DNA of 64,000 nt from Blastococcus sp. VKM Ac-2987 (GTDB lineage: Bacteria; Actinomycetota; Actinomycetes; Mycobacteriales; Geodermatophilaceae), in contig NZ_JAPVBG010000003.1 in the NCBI RefSeq assembly GCF_026967805.1, forward strand, positions 868,001-932,000. Reading direction: 5' to 3'. Below the pieces are notes generated by a model. It made no database searches and was not told the origin of the DNA. It saw nothing but the letters and a program-made list of their open reading frames with translations. Shown piece after piece: positions 49,042 through 57,760 of this stretch; the stretch's first letter is position 1, and each line of letters opens with the position of its first letter. Both the position numbers and the translations under genes were made by a program.

Positions 49042-49060
49042 TCCGACTGCCGGCCCCCGG

Positions 49061-50833
49061 TCAGCTGAGGCCGAACTCGCGCATCTTGCGATAGAGGGTG
49101 TTGCGCCCGATGCCGAGCGCCTGGGCAGCACGGCTCCGGTTGCCGTCCGCGGCGCGGAGGGCCTCGCCAACGGCTATCCGTTCCGCCGACTCGAGGAGCC
49201 CCGCCGTCCGCCCGGAGCCGTGCAGCTCGTCGGGTAGGTCGTCGACCTCGACGGTGCCGCCGCCGGAGCGGCGGGCCAAGAGCACGACTGTGTTCCGGAG
49301 CTCGGCGAGGTTGCCGGGCCAGTGCCACGACATCAGCCGATCCCACGCTCCCGGTGAGAACCGCGTCGCGGACTGCGGATCCGGCAAGTCCGCAAGCATG
49401 GCTTGGACGAGGGCCGGCAGGTGCTCACGGCTCTGCGCCAGCCCGGGGAGCCGCACGGTGGTGGCCACTCGGCGGACGAGACCGAGCACGGCCTCAGAGG
49501 CGCGGCCGAGGTCGACCGTGAGCACGACCGGCATCCCCGGCCCGGCAAGTGCCTCCAGCTGCTGGACATGCGGTGACGGGGTCCCGTGCAGCCTGCGGAG
49601 CACCAACCCGCGGTTCTCCCCGACTGCCGTCCGCGCCGCCTCGAACCACGCGCCGTCGACATGAGGCTCGACGACCAGTGGGTCGTCGACGCCGGCTCGG
49701 TGCAGTGTCCGCAGTGCGGTCCACAGCTTTCCCGTGCCGCTCCCCCCGGTCAGGGCCACCATCTCGCCGTGCCGGACAGCCGTCTCCAGCTGACGGGCGA
49801 CATCCTCGTGGAAGTGCAGCGGCTCCCGCGGGGCGACGGGTGCGACCGTCCTGTTGGACGCGGCGCCCGCGGGCGATCCGTCCGACGCCGGCGCGGACCG
49901 GCGGGACAACAGCCGCACGGCGTAGGCCATGGTGCCGCCAGAAGACATCGGTTCCACCAGCGCCTCGTGCATGCCGTCCGTGAGGGGGACCTGCATCCGC
50001 CGGGTCCGATCCGGGCCGTTGTCCGACAGGAAGCGCCACAGCAACGGGTGCAGCTCCGGTCCCGCGTGGGCCAGACCGAGGCGGTTCGCGAGCACCGCGT
50101 CCTCGTCGACGACCAGCGCTCCAGTCCCCGTGCGCTCCACCTTGAGGTAGGCCTGCACGAGTCGCTGGCGCCGTTCTCCACCCTCGTCGAGGATGCGCGC
50201 CTCGATCTGACGCCCGATGTCGCCGGTCATGACCGCCATCAGCGCGTGGACCTCGCGAATCGAGCAGGCCAGCGAGAACGACCCGACCAGCTGTCCGGTC
50301 CCGGGCTCCATGATGGGCGTGCTGGCGCAGGTGAGTTCCTCGAGCAGCGCGTTGTAGTGCTCCGGACCTCGGACGAGCACCGGTCGACGCTCGACCAGCG
50401 CAGTCCCGATCCCGTTGGTGCCGACGGACCGCTCGGAGTAGTCGAAGCCCTCAGCCGCGCTGGCGCGGTCCATGACCACCCGCTGCCGCCTGGCGGCGTG
50501 CCGCCACACGATCCGGCCGTGGGCGTCGGACAGGACCATCGCCACGGGAACGTCGGCGAAGCTGTCCTTGAGGCGGTTCAGCACCGGGGCCGCAGCCCTG
50601 CAGAGCGCCGGGAAAGTGTCCTCGGGCTTGCGGTAGTCGACGTCCATCGGCGCCACCGGCACCCGGTCGCCGACGCAGCGGCGCCAGCTCATCTCGATGT
50701 GCCGGGGTACGCCGCTCGCGCCGGGTGGCGCGCTGAGCAGCCCGCCACCGATCAGCGACTCTCGTGTGCGCCTGATGTGCTTCCGCTCGGCCGGTGACAG
50801 GGTCGGCAGGTTGCGGATCTCGTCTCGACGCAT
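49061..50833 (-). CDS. AcoR-like transcriptional activator
   Basis: A 590-residue regulator. Residues about 70-210 form a GAF-type sensor (FADVPVAMVLSDAHGRIVWR, EGFDYSERSVGTNGIGTALVE, LVGSFSLACSIREVHALM). A reduced AAA+ module follows (Walker A as TGGSGTGK), and the C-terminus is a Fis-type helix-turn-helix (VGEALRAADGNRSRAAQALG, IGRNTLYRKMREFGLS). The GAFTGA loop that contacts sigma-54 is absent, as expected in actinobacteria. ATG 50833 is preferred over a TTG at 50854. Divergent from the hydrolase/monooxygenase pair, which it probably activates in response to a ketone or alcohol. Confidence 0.9.
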   Translation of the reverse strand: MRRDEIRNLPTLSPAERKHIRRTRESLIGGGLLSAPPGASGVPRHIEMSWRRCVGDRVPVAPMDVDYRKPEDTFPALCRAAAPVLNRLKDSFADVPVAMVLSDAHGRIVWRHAARRQRVVMDRASAAEGFDYSERSVGTNGIGTALVERRPVLVRGPEHYNALLEELTCASTPIMEPGTGQLVGSFSLACSIREVHALMAVMTGDIGRQIEARILDEGGERRQRLVQAYLKVERTGTGALVVDEDAVLANRLGLAHAGPELHPLLWRFLSDNGPDRTRRMQVPLTDGMHEALVEPMSSGGTMAYAVRLLSRRSAPASDGSPAGAASNRTVAPVAPREPLHFHEDVARQLETAVRHGEMVALTGGSGTGKLWTALRTLHRAGVDDPLVVEPHVDGAWFEAARTAVGENRGLVLRRLHGTPSPHVQQLEALAGPGMPVVLTVDLGRASEAVLGLVRRVATTVRLPGLAQSREHLPALVQAMLADLPDPQSATRFSPGAWDRLMSWHWPGNLAELRNTVVLLARRSGGGTVEVDDLPDELHGSGRTAGLLESAERIAVGEALRAADGNRSRAAQALGIGRNTLYRKMREFGLS

Positions 50834-51253
50834 CGTTGCCCCGCGCTTCTCCAATGCGGTGCCGCCCGCCGGCCGCGCCCGCTCCGTCCCGGCCCTTACG
50901 GTGCCTCAGATCACACTCCCGCCGCCAGTACCGGTCGTGCTCCGATCCGGCAAGCCGAGCGGGCTGCCCCGCCGGCTCCGGTTCCGGCGGGGAGTACCGC
51001 CTCGCGCGGTCCGCTTCCTGGACCGGCTCGACGGCGCCGGCCCGCTCCTCGGGCGCGGAGTCGGGGGCCCGGCGACGAGCCCGGTCACCTGCGAGAAGTC
51101 GCTGGGAGGCCGCCGCTCCGGCTGGTGGCCAGGACGCCACGACCGTTCCACATCGGAACACCCGTCCGCTCTGCGATGTCCCGACGATGAGGCCCAGGTC
51201 ACACCGAGATGGGGCCGATCGACGGTCTCCGACGCGACTTGGAGGAACTCCAG
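50834..51253. other. Divergent promoter region of the ketone-degradation cluster
   Basis: A 420-bp gap between the AcoR-like gene and the hydrolase. I could not pick out a convincing operator; it must hold both promoters. Confidence 0.4.
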
Positions 51254-52183
51254 ATGACAACGACGCCAGAGATCCGTCCGGCGGGCACATCGGCCGAGTC
51301 CGACGCCCTGCGGGCCCTCTACGCGGACTGGTCGAACATCATCGCCACCACGCCCGACCTCACCATGCGGCTGTTCCGCAGCATCTTCGACGAGTGGCAC
51401 CAGCCCACCCGCGAGCCGGAGGACGTCACCTACCGCGAGGAGACGGTCGGCGGAGTGCCGGGGATCTGGACGCTGCCGATCGGCGCGGACACCTCCAAGG
51501 TGCTCCTCTACACGCACGGCGGGGGCTTCGCCGTCGGCTCGGCGTCCAGCCATCGCAAGTTGGCCGCGCATGTGGCCAAGGCGCTGGGCGTCGCGGCCCT
51601 GGTCCTCGACTACCGCCGGGCCCCGGAGTACCCCCACCCGGCGCAGGTGGAGGACGGCGTCGCGGCCTTCACCGCGCTCACCGAGCGTGGCGTCGCCCCG
51701 GGCGACATCACGACGATCGGCGACTCGGCGGGTGGCAACCTGGCTGTCGCCATCCCGCTGGCGCTGCGGGAGGAGGGCAAGCCGCTGCCCGGCCGCGTGA
51801 TCGCATTCTCGCCGTGGCTCGACATGGAGAACGCCGGCGAAACGCTGGTGACCAACGCCGCGACCGACGCGCTCGTGACCGTCCCGCTCCTCGAAGGCAT
51901 GATCGCCGGCGTCCTCGCCGAGGGGAAGATCGACCCGAAGGCACCGCTGGCGAACCCGCTGTACGCCGACTTCACCGGCTTCCCGAGGCTGTACATCAAC
52001 GCCGGGGCGGTGGAGGCCCTCGCCGACAACGCGATCCGGCTCGCCGAGAAGGCGCAGGCCGCCGGCGTCGACGTGACCCTGTCCGTGGCGGAGGGCATGC
52101 AGCACGTCTTCCCCTTCCTGGCCGGCACCGCGCCCGAGGCTGACGACGAGATCGCCGCCATCGCCAAGTGGTACCGGAGCTGA
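51254..52183 (+). CDS. Alpha/beta hydrolase, HSL type (lactone/ester hydrolase)
   Basis: A 309-residue esterase. HGGG is in LLYTHGGGFAVGSASSHR, the nucleophile in IGDSAGGNLAV, and the base in GMQHVFPFL. ATG 51254 has GGAGGAAC. It precedes the Baeyer-Villiger monooxygenase by 67 bp; in such pairs the monooxygenase makes an ester or lactone and the hydrolase opens it. Confidence 0.93.
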   Translation: MTTTPEIRPAGTSAESDALRALYADWSNIIATTPDLTMRLFRSIFDEWHQPTREPEDVTYREETVGGVPGIWTLPIGADTSKVLLYTHGGGFAVGSASSHRKLAAHVAKALGVAALVLDYRRAPEYPHPAQVEDGVAAFTALTERGVAPGDITTIGDSAGGNLAVAIPLALREEGKPLPGRVIAFSPWLDMENAGETLVTNAATDALVTVPLLEGMIAGVLAEGKIDPKAPLANPLYADFTGFPRLYINAGAVEALADNAIRLAEKAQAAGVDVTLSVAEGMQHVFPFLAGTAPEADDEIAAIAKWYRS

Positions 52184-52250
52184 GCGCTCCACCGCCCCTC
52201 ACCGCCTGCCCGGCGAAGCCCACCCCCTCTCACACCTGCAGGAGGACTCC

Positions 52251-53876
52251 ATGAGCACCACCCGTACCCCGGATGTCGACGCGATCGTCATCGGCGCCGG
52301 GTTCGGCGGCATCTACATGCTGCACAAGCTGCGCAACGAGCTCGGCCTGACCGTCAAGGCCCTCGAGAAGGGCGGCGGCGTCGGGGGAACCTGGTACTTC
52401 AACCGGTACCCCGGTGCGAAGTCCGACACCGAGGGGTTCGTTTACCGCTACTCCTTCGACAAGGACCTGCTCCGGGAGTGGGACTGGACCACCCGCTACC
52501 TAGACCAGCCCGACGTCCTCGCCTACCTGGAGCACGTCGTCGAGCGCTACGACCTGGCCCGCGACATCCTGCTCGACACCGAGGTGACCGAGGCCGCCTT
52601 CGACGAGGGGACCGACCTCTGGACGGTGACCACCGCGGACGGTAGGAGGCTCACGAGCCGCTACCTGGTCAACTCGCTCGGTCTGCTGGCGAAGACCAAC
52701 ATCCCCGACATCCCCGGTCGCGACACCTTCGCCGGCGCGCTGGTCCACACCAACGCCTGGCCGCACGACCTGGACCTCACCGGCAAGCGGGTCGGCGTGA
52801 TCGGCACCGGCTCCACCGGCACGCAGTTCATCGTCGCCGCCGCGAAGCTGGCGAGCCACCTCACCGTCTTCCAGCGCTCGCCGCAGTACTGCGTGCCGTC
52901 CGGCAACGGCCCGGTGGAACGGGCCGACGTCGAGCGCATCAAGGAGAACTTCGACGCCATCTGGGAGCAGGTGCGCAACTCCGTCGTCGCCTTCGGCTTC
53001 GAGGAGAGCGGCATCGAGGCGATGAGCGTCTCGGAGGAGGAGCGCAACCGGGTGTTCCAGGAGAACTGGGACAAGGGCAACGGGTTCCGGTTCATGTTCG
53101 GGACCTTCTCCGACATCGCCACCAACCCGGAGGCCAACGCGGCCGCCGCGGCCTTCATCCGGTCGAAGATCTCCGAGATCGTCGAGGACCCGGAGACCGC
53201 GAGGAAGCTGACCCCGACCGACATCTATGCCAAGCGACCCCTGTGCAACGAGGGCTACTACGAGACCTACAACCGCGACAACGTGGAGCTGGTGTCGATC
53301 AAGGAGAACCCGATCCAGCAGATCACGCCGGCCGGGGTGCGAACCGCCGACGGGGTCGAGCACGCGGTCGACGTTCTCGTCCTCGCCACCGGGTTCGACG
53401 CGGTCGACGGCAACTACCGGGCGATGGACCTGCGCGGGCGCGGCGGGCGGCACATCGATGAGCACTGGGCTGACGGCCCGACCAGCTACCTGGGTGTGTC
53501 GAAGGCAGGTTTTCCCAACATGTTCATGATCCTCGGCCCGAACGGTCCGTTCACCAACCTCCCGCCGAGCATCGAGGCGCAGGTCGATTTCATCGGCGAG
53601 CTCATCCGTACCGCCGAGCGCGACGGCGTGCGGACCGTGGAGCCGACGCAGGTAGCGGAGGACGCCTGGACCGCCACCTGCGAGGAGATCGCCAACATGA
53701 CGCTCTTCCCGCAGGCCCAATCGTGGATTTTCGGGGCGAACATCCCGGGCAAGAAGAACGCCGTCATGTTCTACATGGCCGGTCACGGTGCCTACCGGCA
53801 GAAGCTCGGTGAGGTCGCCGACAGGGGCTACGAGGGCTTCGAGCTGAGCAGGGAGGCCGAGACCGCGGGCGTCTGA
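52251..53876 (+). CDS. Type I Baeyer-Villiger monooxygenase, cyclohexanone monooxygenase-like
   Basis: A 541-residue FAD/NADPH enzyme inserting oxygen next to a ketone carbonyl. FAD motif GAGFGG at 15-20; the Baeyer-Villiger fingerprint FxGxxxHTxxWP at 160-171; NADPH motif GTGSTG at 185-190. Stretches such as YAKRPLCNEGYYETYNRDNV, VLATGFDAVDGNYRAMDL, GPNGPFTNLPPSIEAQV and AQSWIFGANIPGKKN closely follow Acinetobacter cyclohexanone monooxygenase (about 543 residues). ATG has AGGAGG. Substrate is probably a cyclic ketone; linear ketones are possible. Confidence 0.95.
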   Translation: MSTTRTPDVDAIVIGAGFGGIYMLHKLRNELGLTVKALEKGGGVGGTWYFNRYPGAKSDTEGFVYRYSFDKDLLREWDWTTRYLDQPDVLAYLEHVVERYDLARDILLDTEVTEAAFDEGTDLWTVTTADGRRLTSRYLVNSLGLLAKTNIPDIPGRDTFAGALVHTNAWPHDLDLTGKRVGVIGTGSTGTQFIVAAAKLASHLTVFQRSPQYCVPSGNGPVERADVERIKENFDAIWEQVRNSVVAFGFEESGIEAMSVSEEERNRVFQENWDKGNGFRFMFGTFSDIATNPEANAAAAAFIRSKISEIVEDPETARKLTPTDIYAKRPLCNEGYYETYNRDNVELVSIKENPIQQITPAGVRTADGVEHAVDVLVLATGFDAVDGNYRAMDLRGRGGRHIDEHWADGPTSYLGVSKAGFPNMFMILGPNGPFTNLPPSIEAQVDFIGELIRTAERDGVRTVEPTQVAEDAWTATCEEIANMTLFPQAQSWIFGANIPGKKNAVMFYMAGHGAYRQKLGEVADRGYEGFELSREAETAGV

Positions 53877-53890
53877 TCCTGCTCGTCCCG

Positions 53891-53931
53891 ACGACGACGG
53901 GCTCGGCCGTTCAAGCCGGGCCCGTCGTCGT
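53891..53931 (+). terminator. Hairpin terminator after the Baeyer-Villiger gene
   Basis: ACGACGACGGGC (53891-53902) pairs perfectly over 12 bp with GCCCGTCGTCGT (53920-53931), 14 bp after the stop codon. Confidence 0.8.
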
Positions 53932-54407
53932 GCCGGAACTGCGTCCGCGCCGGACCCGTACCGCCGCCGGCTGGTGAGGCCCTCGACGTACCAGTTGCTC
54001 GCAGCGCTCGACGCCCGCTGCACCACCCGCTCCGCCTGTGCAGCGGATCGGCATGCTGGACCGGCCCCGCGGCGGGCGCCTGGAGACCCGGGGTCGGCAC
54101 GGGAGCCCACCGATCCCGGGCATGAGAGGGAACCCGATCAATCGGATCGTCCGAGGCAGCAGGCCGGGCCAAGTCGTCGAGGCGGGCCGCAGGCGTCACT
54201 CCCTCGGCGTCCTACGCGGGCACCGAGGGAGCAACCGGCTCGTCGTCGTCCGTGAGCAGGCGTCTGGTCCACCGTTCGGATGCTGCGACGTGCACAGAAT
54301 GAGTTGGTGCTGCGCGTAGGTCCAGTCCCGCGCGCCGCCGTCCGAATCCGTGCACGGGTGGTCCTGCGGAACCTTGCCTCGAGTCGGGACGCGAGCGTCG
54401 TGCTACG

Positions 54408-54561
54408 CACCAGCGGACAGCTACTCCGGGACCTGACCCTTGACCCCACCAGGGACTACCGACCACAGGCCCAACGTCAGCATGTCGCGGGACACCTGTG
54501 AACGGTGTCCCGCGACAGCGCGCTCATGCCCGAGGGGCGACACGCTACATCCGCACACGGC
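54408..54561 (+). repeat. Intergenic hairpin-plus-tail repeat, copy D
   Basis: The same 14-bp stem as copy C (54483-54517, 7-nt loop), an 8-nt spacer and the tail ATGCCCGAGGGGCGACAC (54526-54561). It shares the upstream CACCAGCGGAC segment with copy C. It lies in the 860-bp gap between convergent genes (53877-54738), which holds nothing else convincing. Confidence 0.8.
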
Positions 54562-54738
54562 TCCGGTCGCCACGTTGATCGGCCGGCACGACCGGAGACC
54601 TCAGCCTCGGCTGTGGCCGTGGCGCCGCTCCCCGGGCGGCGCGGACAGCTGTGGAAGCACCTTCACCGTCACCTCGCTGCCGGTCGCGACCAGGTGGGCA
54701 GGTGCCCCGGGGCACTTTCGCGAGGTCAACCGGAGGCT

Positions 54739-55788
54739 TCATTCCGACCGCGCCGCCAGGACCCGTGCTGCTTCCCGCTCGGCCTCGGGATTGGCCACAC
54801 CGGCCCGAGAGCCGGCCAGCTTCGCCCGGATGTGCTCACCCACGGTGATCGGCGGGTACGCCGGCCTGCCGCCGGCGTCCAGGCACGTGGTCAGGGTTTC
54901 GATGACGGCGTCGATGTTGCCGTCGTGGAAGAACGCCGCGGAGCGCCGGCGCTCGATCCGGCCGCCCACGATCGGCGGCTTCACCCGGTGCAGGGTCGAC
55001 ATCCACCGCTCATTGGTCCAGCGGGCCATGAGGTCGCCGAGGTTGATCAGCAGCGCGCCGTCGGCGGGCATGACGTCGTGCCAGGCGCCGTCGCGGCCGA
55101 GCACCTGGAGGCCGCGGACCTGGTCGGCCCACAGCACTGTGACGATGCCGTAGTCGGTGTGCTCGCCCATGCCCGTGAGGTCGCCGTCGAGGGTGACCTC
55201 ACCCGGGGGCAGCGCGTAGTTGTTCATCCGCAGCACGTCGAGGCTGTGGTCGGTGTACCGCTCGAAGAAGCCGGCCGGGAGGCCGAGCGCGTCGGCGAAG
55301 ATGGTCGTCAGGGTCCGTGCCACCCGGCCCGCCTCGTCGAAGTAGGCCGCCACCGCCTCGCGGAAGCCGTCGGCCTCCTCGGGCCAGACGTTCTCGGCGT
55401 AGTCGGTGGCCGGGAGCTCGACCCCGGGGTAGTCGGTGTGGGCGGCACCGATGTTGAAGGCTTCGAAGAAGTCGTGCATCCGGTTCGAGGACGCCAGGCC
55501 GAGGCTGAGGCTCAACGACTCGGTCTTGGGCGGGCTGTAGCCGCGGTTGATCTCCGGTGCCGTCCGGTAGCTCTTCTTCGCCTCCAGGGGCAGGTCGAAG
55601 AACGAGTCCAGTGCGGCGGCGAAGGCGTCGGTCACGGACGTGGGCACGCCGTGGCCGAGGACCTGCACGAAGCCCACGGTGCGCGCGGCCTCGTCGAAAG
55701 CCCGCGCCGCGGCCGCGCGGGCCCCCGGCGAGCCGCCGGGGTCGACGTAGGCGGAGATGTCGACGACGGGCACGGTGAACTCGGTCAA
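54739..55788 (-). CDS. 2-oxoglutarate/Fe(II) oxygenase, isopenicillin N synthase family
   Basis: A 349-residue non-heme iron oxygenase. The N-terminal DIOX_N domain (VPVVDISAYVDP, GFVQVLGHGVP) precedes the jelly-roll core, where H210-x-D212 (GEHTDYG) and H267 (STLHRV) bind iron and R281-x-S283 binds 2-oxoglutarate. It starts at a TTG that overlaps the deaminase-like gene by 4 bp (TTGA), with GGAG upstream. Being last in a purine transport and deamination operon, it may hydroxylate a purine, pyrimidine or modified nucleoside; fungal thymine 7-hydroxylase belongs to the same family. Substrate not determined. Confidence 0.92.
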   Translation of the reverse strand: MTEFTVPVVDISAYVDPGGSPGARAAAARAFDEAARTVGFVQVLGHGVPTSVTDAFAAALDSFFDLPLEAKKSYRTAPEINRGYSPPKTESLSLSLGLASSNRMHDFFEAFNIGAAHTDYPGVELPATDYAENVWPEEADGFREAVAAYFDEAGRVARTLTTIFADALGLPAGFFERYTDHSLDVLRMNNYALPPGEVTLDGDLTGMGEHTDYGIVTVLWADQVRGLQVLGRDGAWHDVMPADGALLINLGDLMARWTNERWMSTLHRVKPPIVGGRIERRRSAAFFHDGNIDAVIETLTTCLDAGGRPAYPPITVGEHIRAKLAGSRAGVANPEAEREAARVLAARSE

Positions 55789-56909
55789 CGCGGGGTCTCC
55801 TCGGTGGGATCGGAGGGGGGTGGGGGAGGAGCGTCGGGCGTGGCGGCCACCATGGCCTCCGCGCGAGCACGCAGGGATGCCTTGCCGGTCTCGTCGAGCC
55901 AGCAGGCGTCGATGGCGTTCCAGGTGAAGGAGGCCAGTTCGTCCCGGCGGTAGCCGAGGGCGTGGGCGAGCACCCGGAGGTCGTGGGTGGGGTCGGTGCC
56001 GAACATCGGCGGGTCGTCGGAGTCGATGGTGACGCGCAGCCCGGCGTCGACCATCTGCCGGATCCGGGCGTGCGTGCCGTCACCGCTGCCGGAGTACCGG
56101 CCGATGTCGGAGCTCACCGGCGTGCAGTTGAACGGAACGCCCTCGGCTACGCAGCGGGCGGTGAGCTCCGGGTCGTCGACGACGTGGTAGCCGTGGTCGA
56201 CGCGGCTGCAGCCGAGCTCGTCCAGCAGCGTGCGGATGTGCCCGGGCGGACCCGACTCCGAGTGGGCCGTGCGGCCGAGCCCGGCCCGGCCGGCGAGCTG
56301 GTAGGCCTCGACGAACCGCCCCGGTGGTCCGTTCACCTCGGCGTAGTCCAGGCCGATGCCGACCACCTCGTCGATGCGGTGCTCGACCACCTGCTCGACC
56401 AGTTCGACCGCCTCGGCGCCGCTGCGCTCGCGGTTGATGCCGATGACCAGACGCGCCTCGATGCCGGTGTCGGCACGGGCGTCGCGCAGGCCTGCGACGA
56501 CGCCCTCGAGTATCCGCGGATAGGGCACGCCGGGGTGGCCTGGCGGGCTGAGCTGGATCTCGCGGTAGACGACGTTGTGGTCCGCACCGCCCGCGGTCAG
56601 CGACTCGTACGTGACCCGGTGGAAGTCCTCGACGTCGCGGATCACCGAGCCGACCACGTCCAGCACCCGCAGGAACTCGCCGAGGTCCTCGTAGCTGTCG
56701 TGGTCGTAGAGATCCGCCGCGCCGCGCTCGGGCCGCACGCCGTGCTTCGCGGCCAGTTCGACGACGGTCTGCGGCGACACCGCGCCGATGAGGTGGCAGT
56801 GCAGGCTCACCTTGGGCAGCGCCGCCACCAGTGCGTCCACGGCGGGGTCGGTCGGCACGGGCCGGGAGCGCGGCGGGTGACCGGGGAGCCGGCCGGTGGG
56901 GGCGGTCAT
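55785..56909 (-). CDS. Adenosine deaminase-like amidohydrolase
   Basis: A 374-residue metal-dependent deaminase of the ADA family. Metal and catalytic blocks are visible but altered: H37-x-H39 in SLHCHLIGA (classical HxHLDG has Asp where this has Ile41), TAHSESG at 215-220 in place of VHAGE, D238-H239-G in VDHGYH, and TIDSDDPPMFGTD at 294-306. The first 25 residues are a poor-complexity tail. Substitutions around the ribose-contacting and catalytic Glu positions suggest a substrate other than adenosine, for example a modified adenine derivative. ATGA overlaps with the neighbouring permease gene indicate one operon. Confidence 0.85.
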   Translation of the reverse strand: MTAPTGRLPGHPPRSRPVPTDPAVDALVAALPKVSLHCHLIGAVSPQTVVELAAKHGVRPERGAADLYDHDSYEDLGEFLRVLDVVGSVIRDVEDFHRVTYESLTAGGADHNVVYREIQLSPPGHPGVPYPRILEGVVAGLRDARADTGIEARLVIGINRERSGAEAVELVEQVVEHRIDEVVGIGLDYAEVNGPPGRFVEAYQLAGRAGLGRTAHSESGPPGHIRTLLDELGCSRVDHGYHVVDDPELTARCVAEGVPFNCTPVSSDIGRYSGSGDGTHARIRQMVDAGLRVTIDSDDPPMFGTDPTHDLRVLAHALGYRRDELASFTWNAIDACWLDETGKASLRARAEAMVAATPDAPPPPPSDPTEETPR

Positions 56910-57760
56910 GCGCGGTCGGCTCGTCCGAACCGGCTGAGCACGAGCGCCTCGACGAGCTGGGCGATCAGGTAGAGCAGCAGCGAGACCACCGTGATCACCA
57001 CGACGAGCGCCCACACCTTGCCGATCTGGGAACGTGCGGCGGCGGAGACCACCGCGTACCCGATGCCCTTGCCCGTCGCCAGCCACTCGGCGAGCAGGGC
57101 GCCGGTCAGCGAGCCCGGGACGGCGATGCGGACCGAGGCGAACAGCGCCGGCAGCGCGGAGGGGAAACCCACCTTGCGCAGCACCGTCATCGGGGAGCCG
57201 CCGTAGACCAGCACGAGGTCGCGCATCTGGGGGCTGACCGAGCGCAGTCCGACCACGATGTTGACCAACGCCGGGAAGAGCACGACGACGGCGCTCATCA
57301 CGGCGACGATCACGTAGCCGCGGCCTACGAGCAGGATGAGCATCGGCGCCAGCGCGATGAGCGGCACGGTCTGCAGTATCAGCGCGACCGGCATGACCGC
57401 GCTCTCCGCCGCGCGGAACCGGACGACCACGGCGGCCAGGGCGACGGCCACGAGCATGCCCGCAGCGAAGCCGATCCCCGCGTCCACCAGGGTCTGGCTC
57501 AGCAACCCGGCGATCTCCGCCCGCAGCGCGGGGGCATCCTCGTCGACGAACAGGATGTCGACGACGTCCAGCGGCCCCTTGCCCACGTAGCTGGACACGT
57601 CGAAGGCCCACAGCGCGACCACCCACAGGGCGACGACGGACACCAGGACCAGTGCCGTGGTGCCCACCGCCCTGACGGTGGCGGCCAGCAGCGGGTGCCT
57701 CGGCCGGCCGGCCGGCGACGCGCTCCCGGCGCCGCCGGTGACCAGCAGGTCGGCGCTCAT
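56906..57760 (-). CDS. ABC transporter permease (SsuC/ThiX type)
   Basis: A 284-residue inner-membrane subunit with six hydrophobic segments and the binding-protein-dependent permease loop LVYGGSPMTVLRKVGFPSALPALFASVRIAVPGSLTGALLAEWLA. Overlaps of 4 bp with both neighbours place it within the operon. It pairs with the second permease at 57757 to form a heterodimeric channel. Confidence 0.93.
   Translation of the reverse strand: MSADLLVTGGAGSASPAGRPRHPLLAATVRAVGTTALVLVSVVALWVVALWAFDVSSYVGKGPLDVVDILFVDEDAPALRAEIAGLLSQTLVDAGIGFAAGMLVAVALAAVVVRFRAAESAVMPVALILQTVPLIALAPMLILLVGRGYVIVAVMSAVVVLFPALVNIVVGLRSVSPQMRDLVLVYGGSPMTVLRKVGFPSALPALFASVRIAVPGSLTGALLAEWLATGKGIGYAVVSAAARSQIGKVWALVVVITVVSLLLYLIAQLVEALVLSRFGRADRA

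Larger units (their letters stand above)
48066..49060. other. Intergenic region with repeat copies C and F
   Basis: A 995-bp gap. Apart from the two repeats I see only frames without coding features; a minus-strand stretch near 48840-48940 encodes one hydrophobic helix (VPAALAILMPAAVLLMF) with no start signal and could be a remnant. Confidence 0.5.

Noticed and set aside
48357..49094. 245-codon ORF starting in repeat copy C
   Set aside because: It begins inside the repeat hairpin, lacks a ribosome site and has a shadow-like composition.
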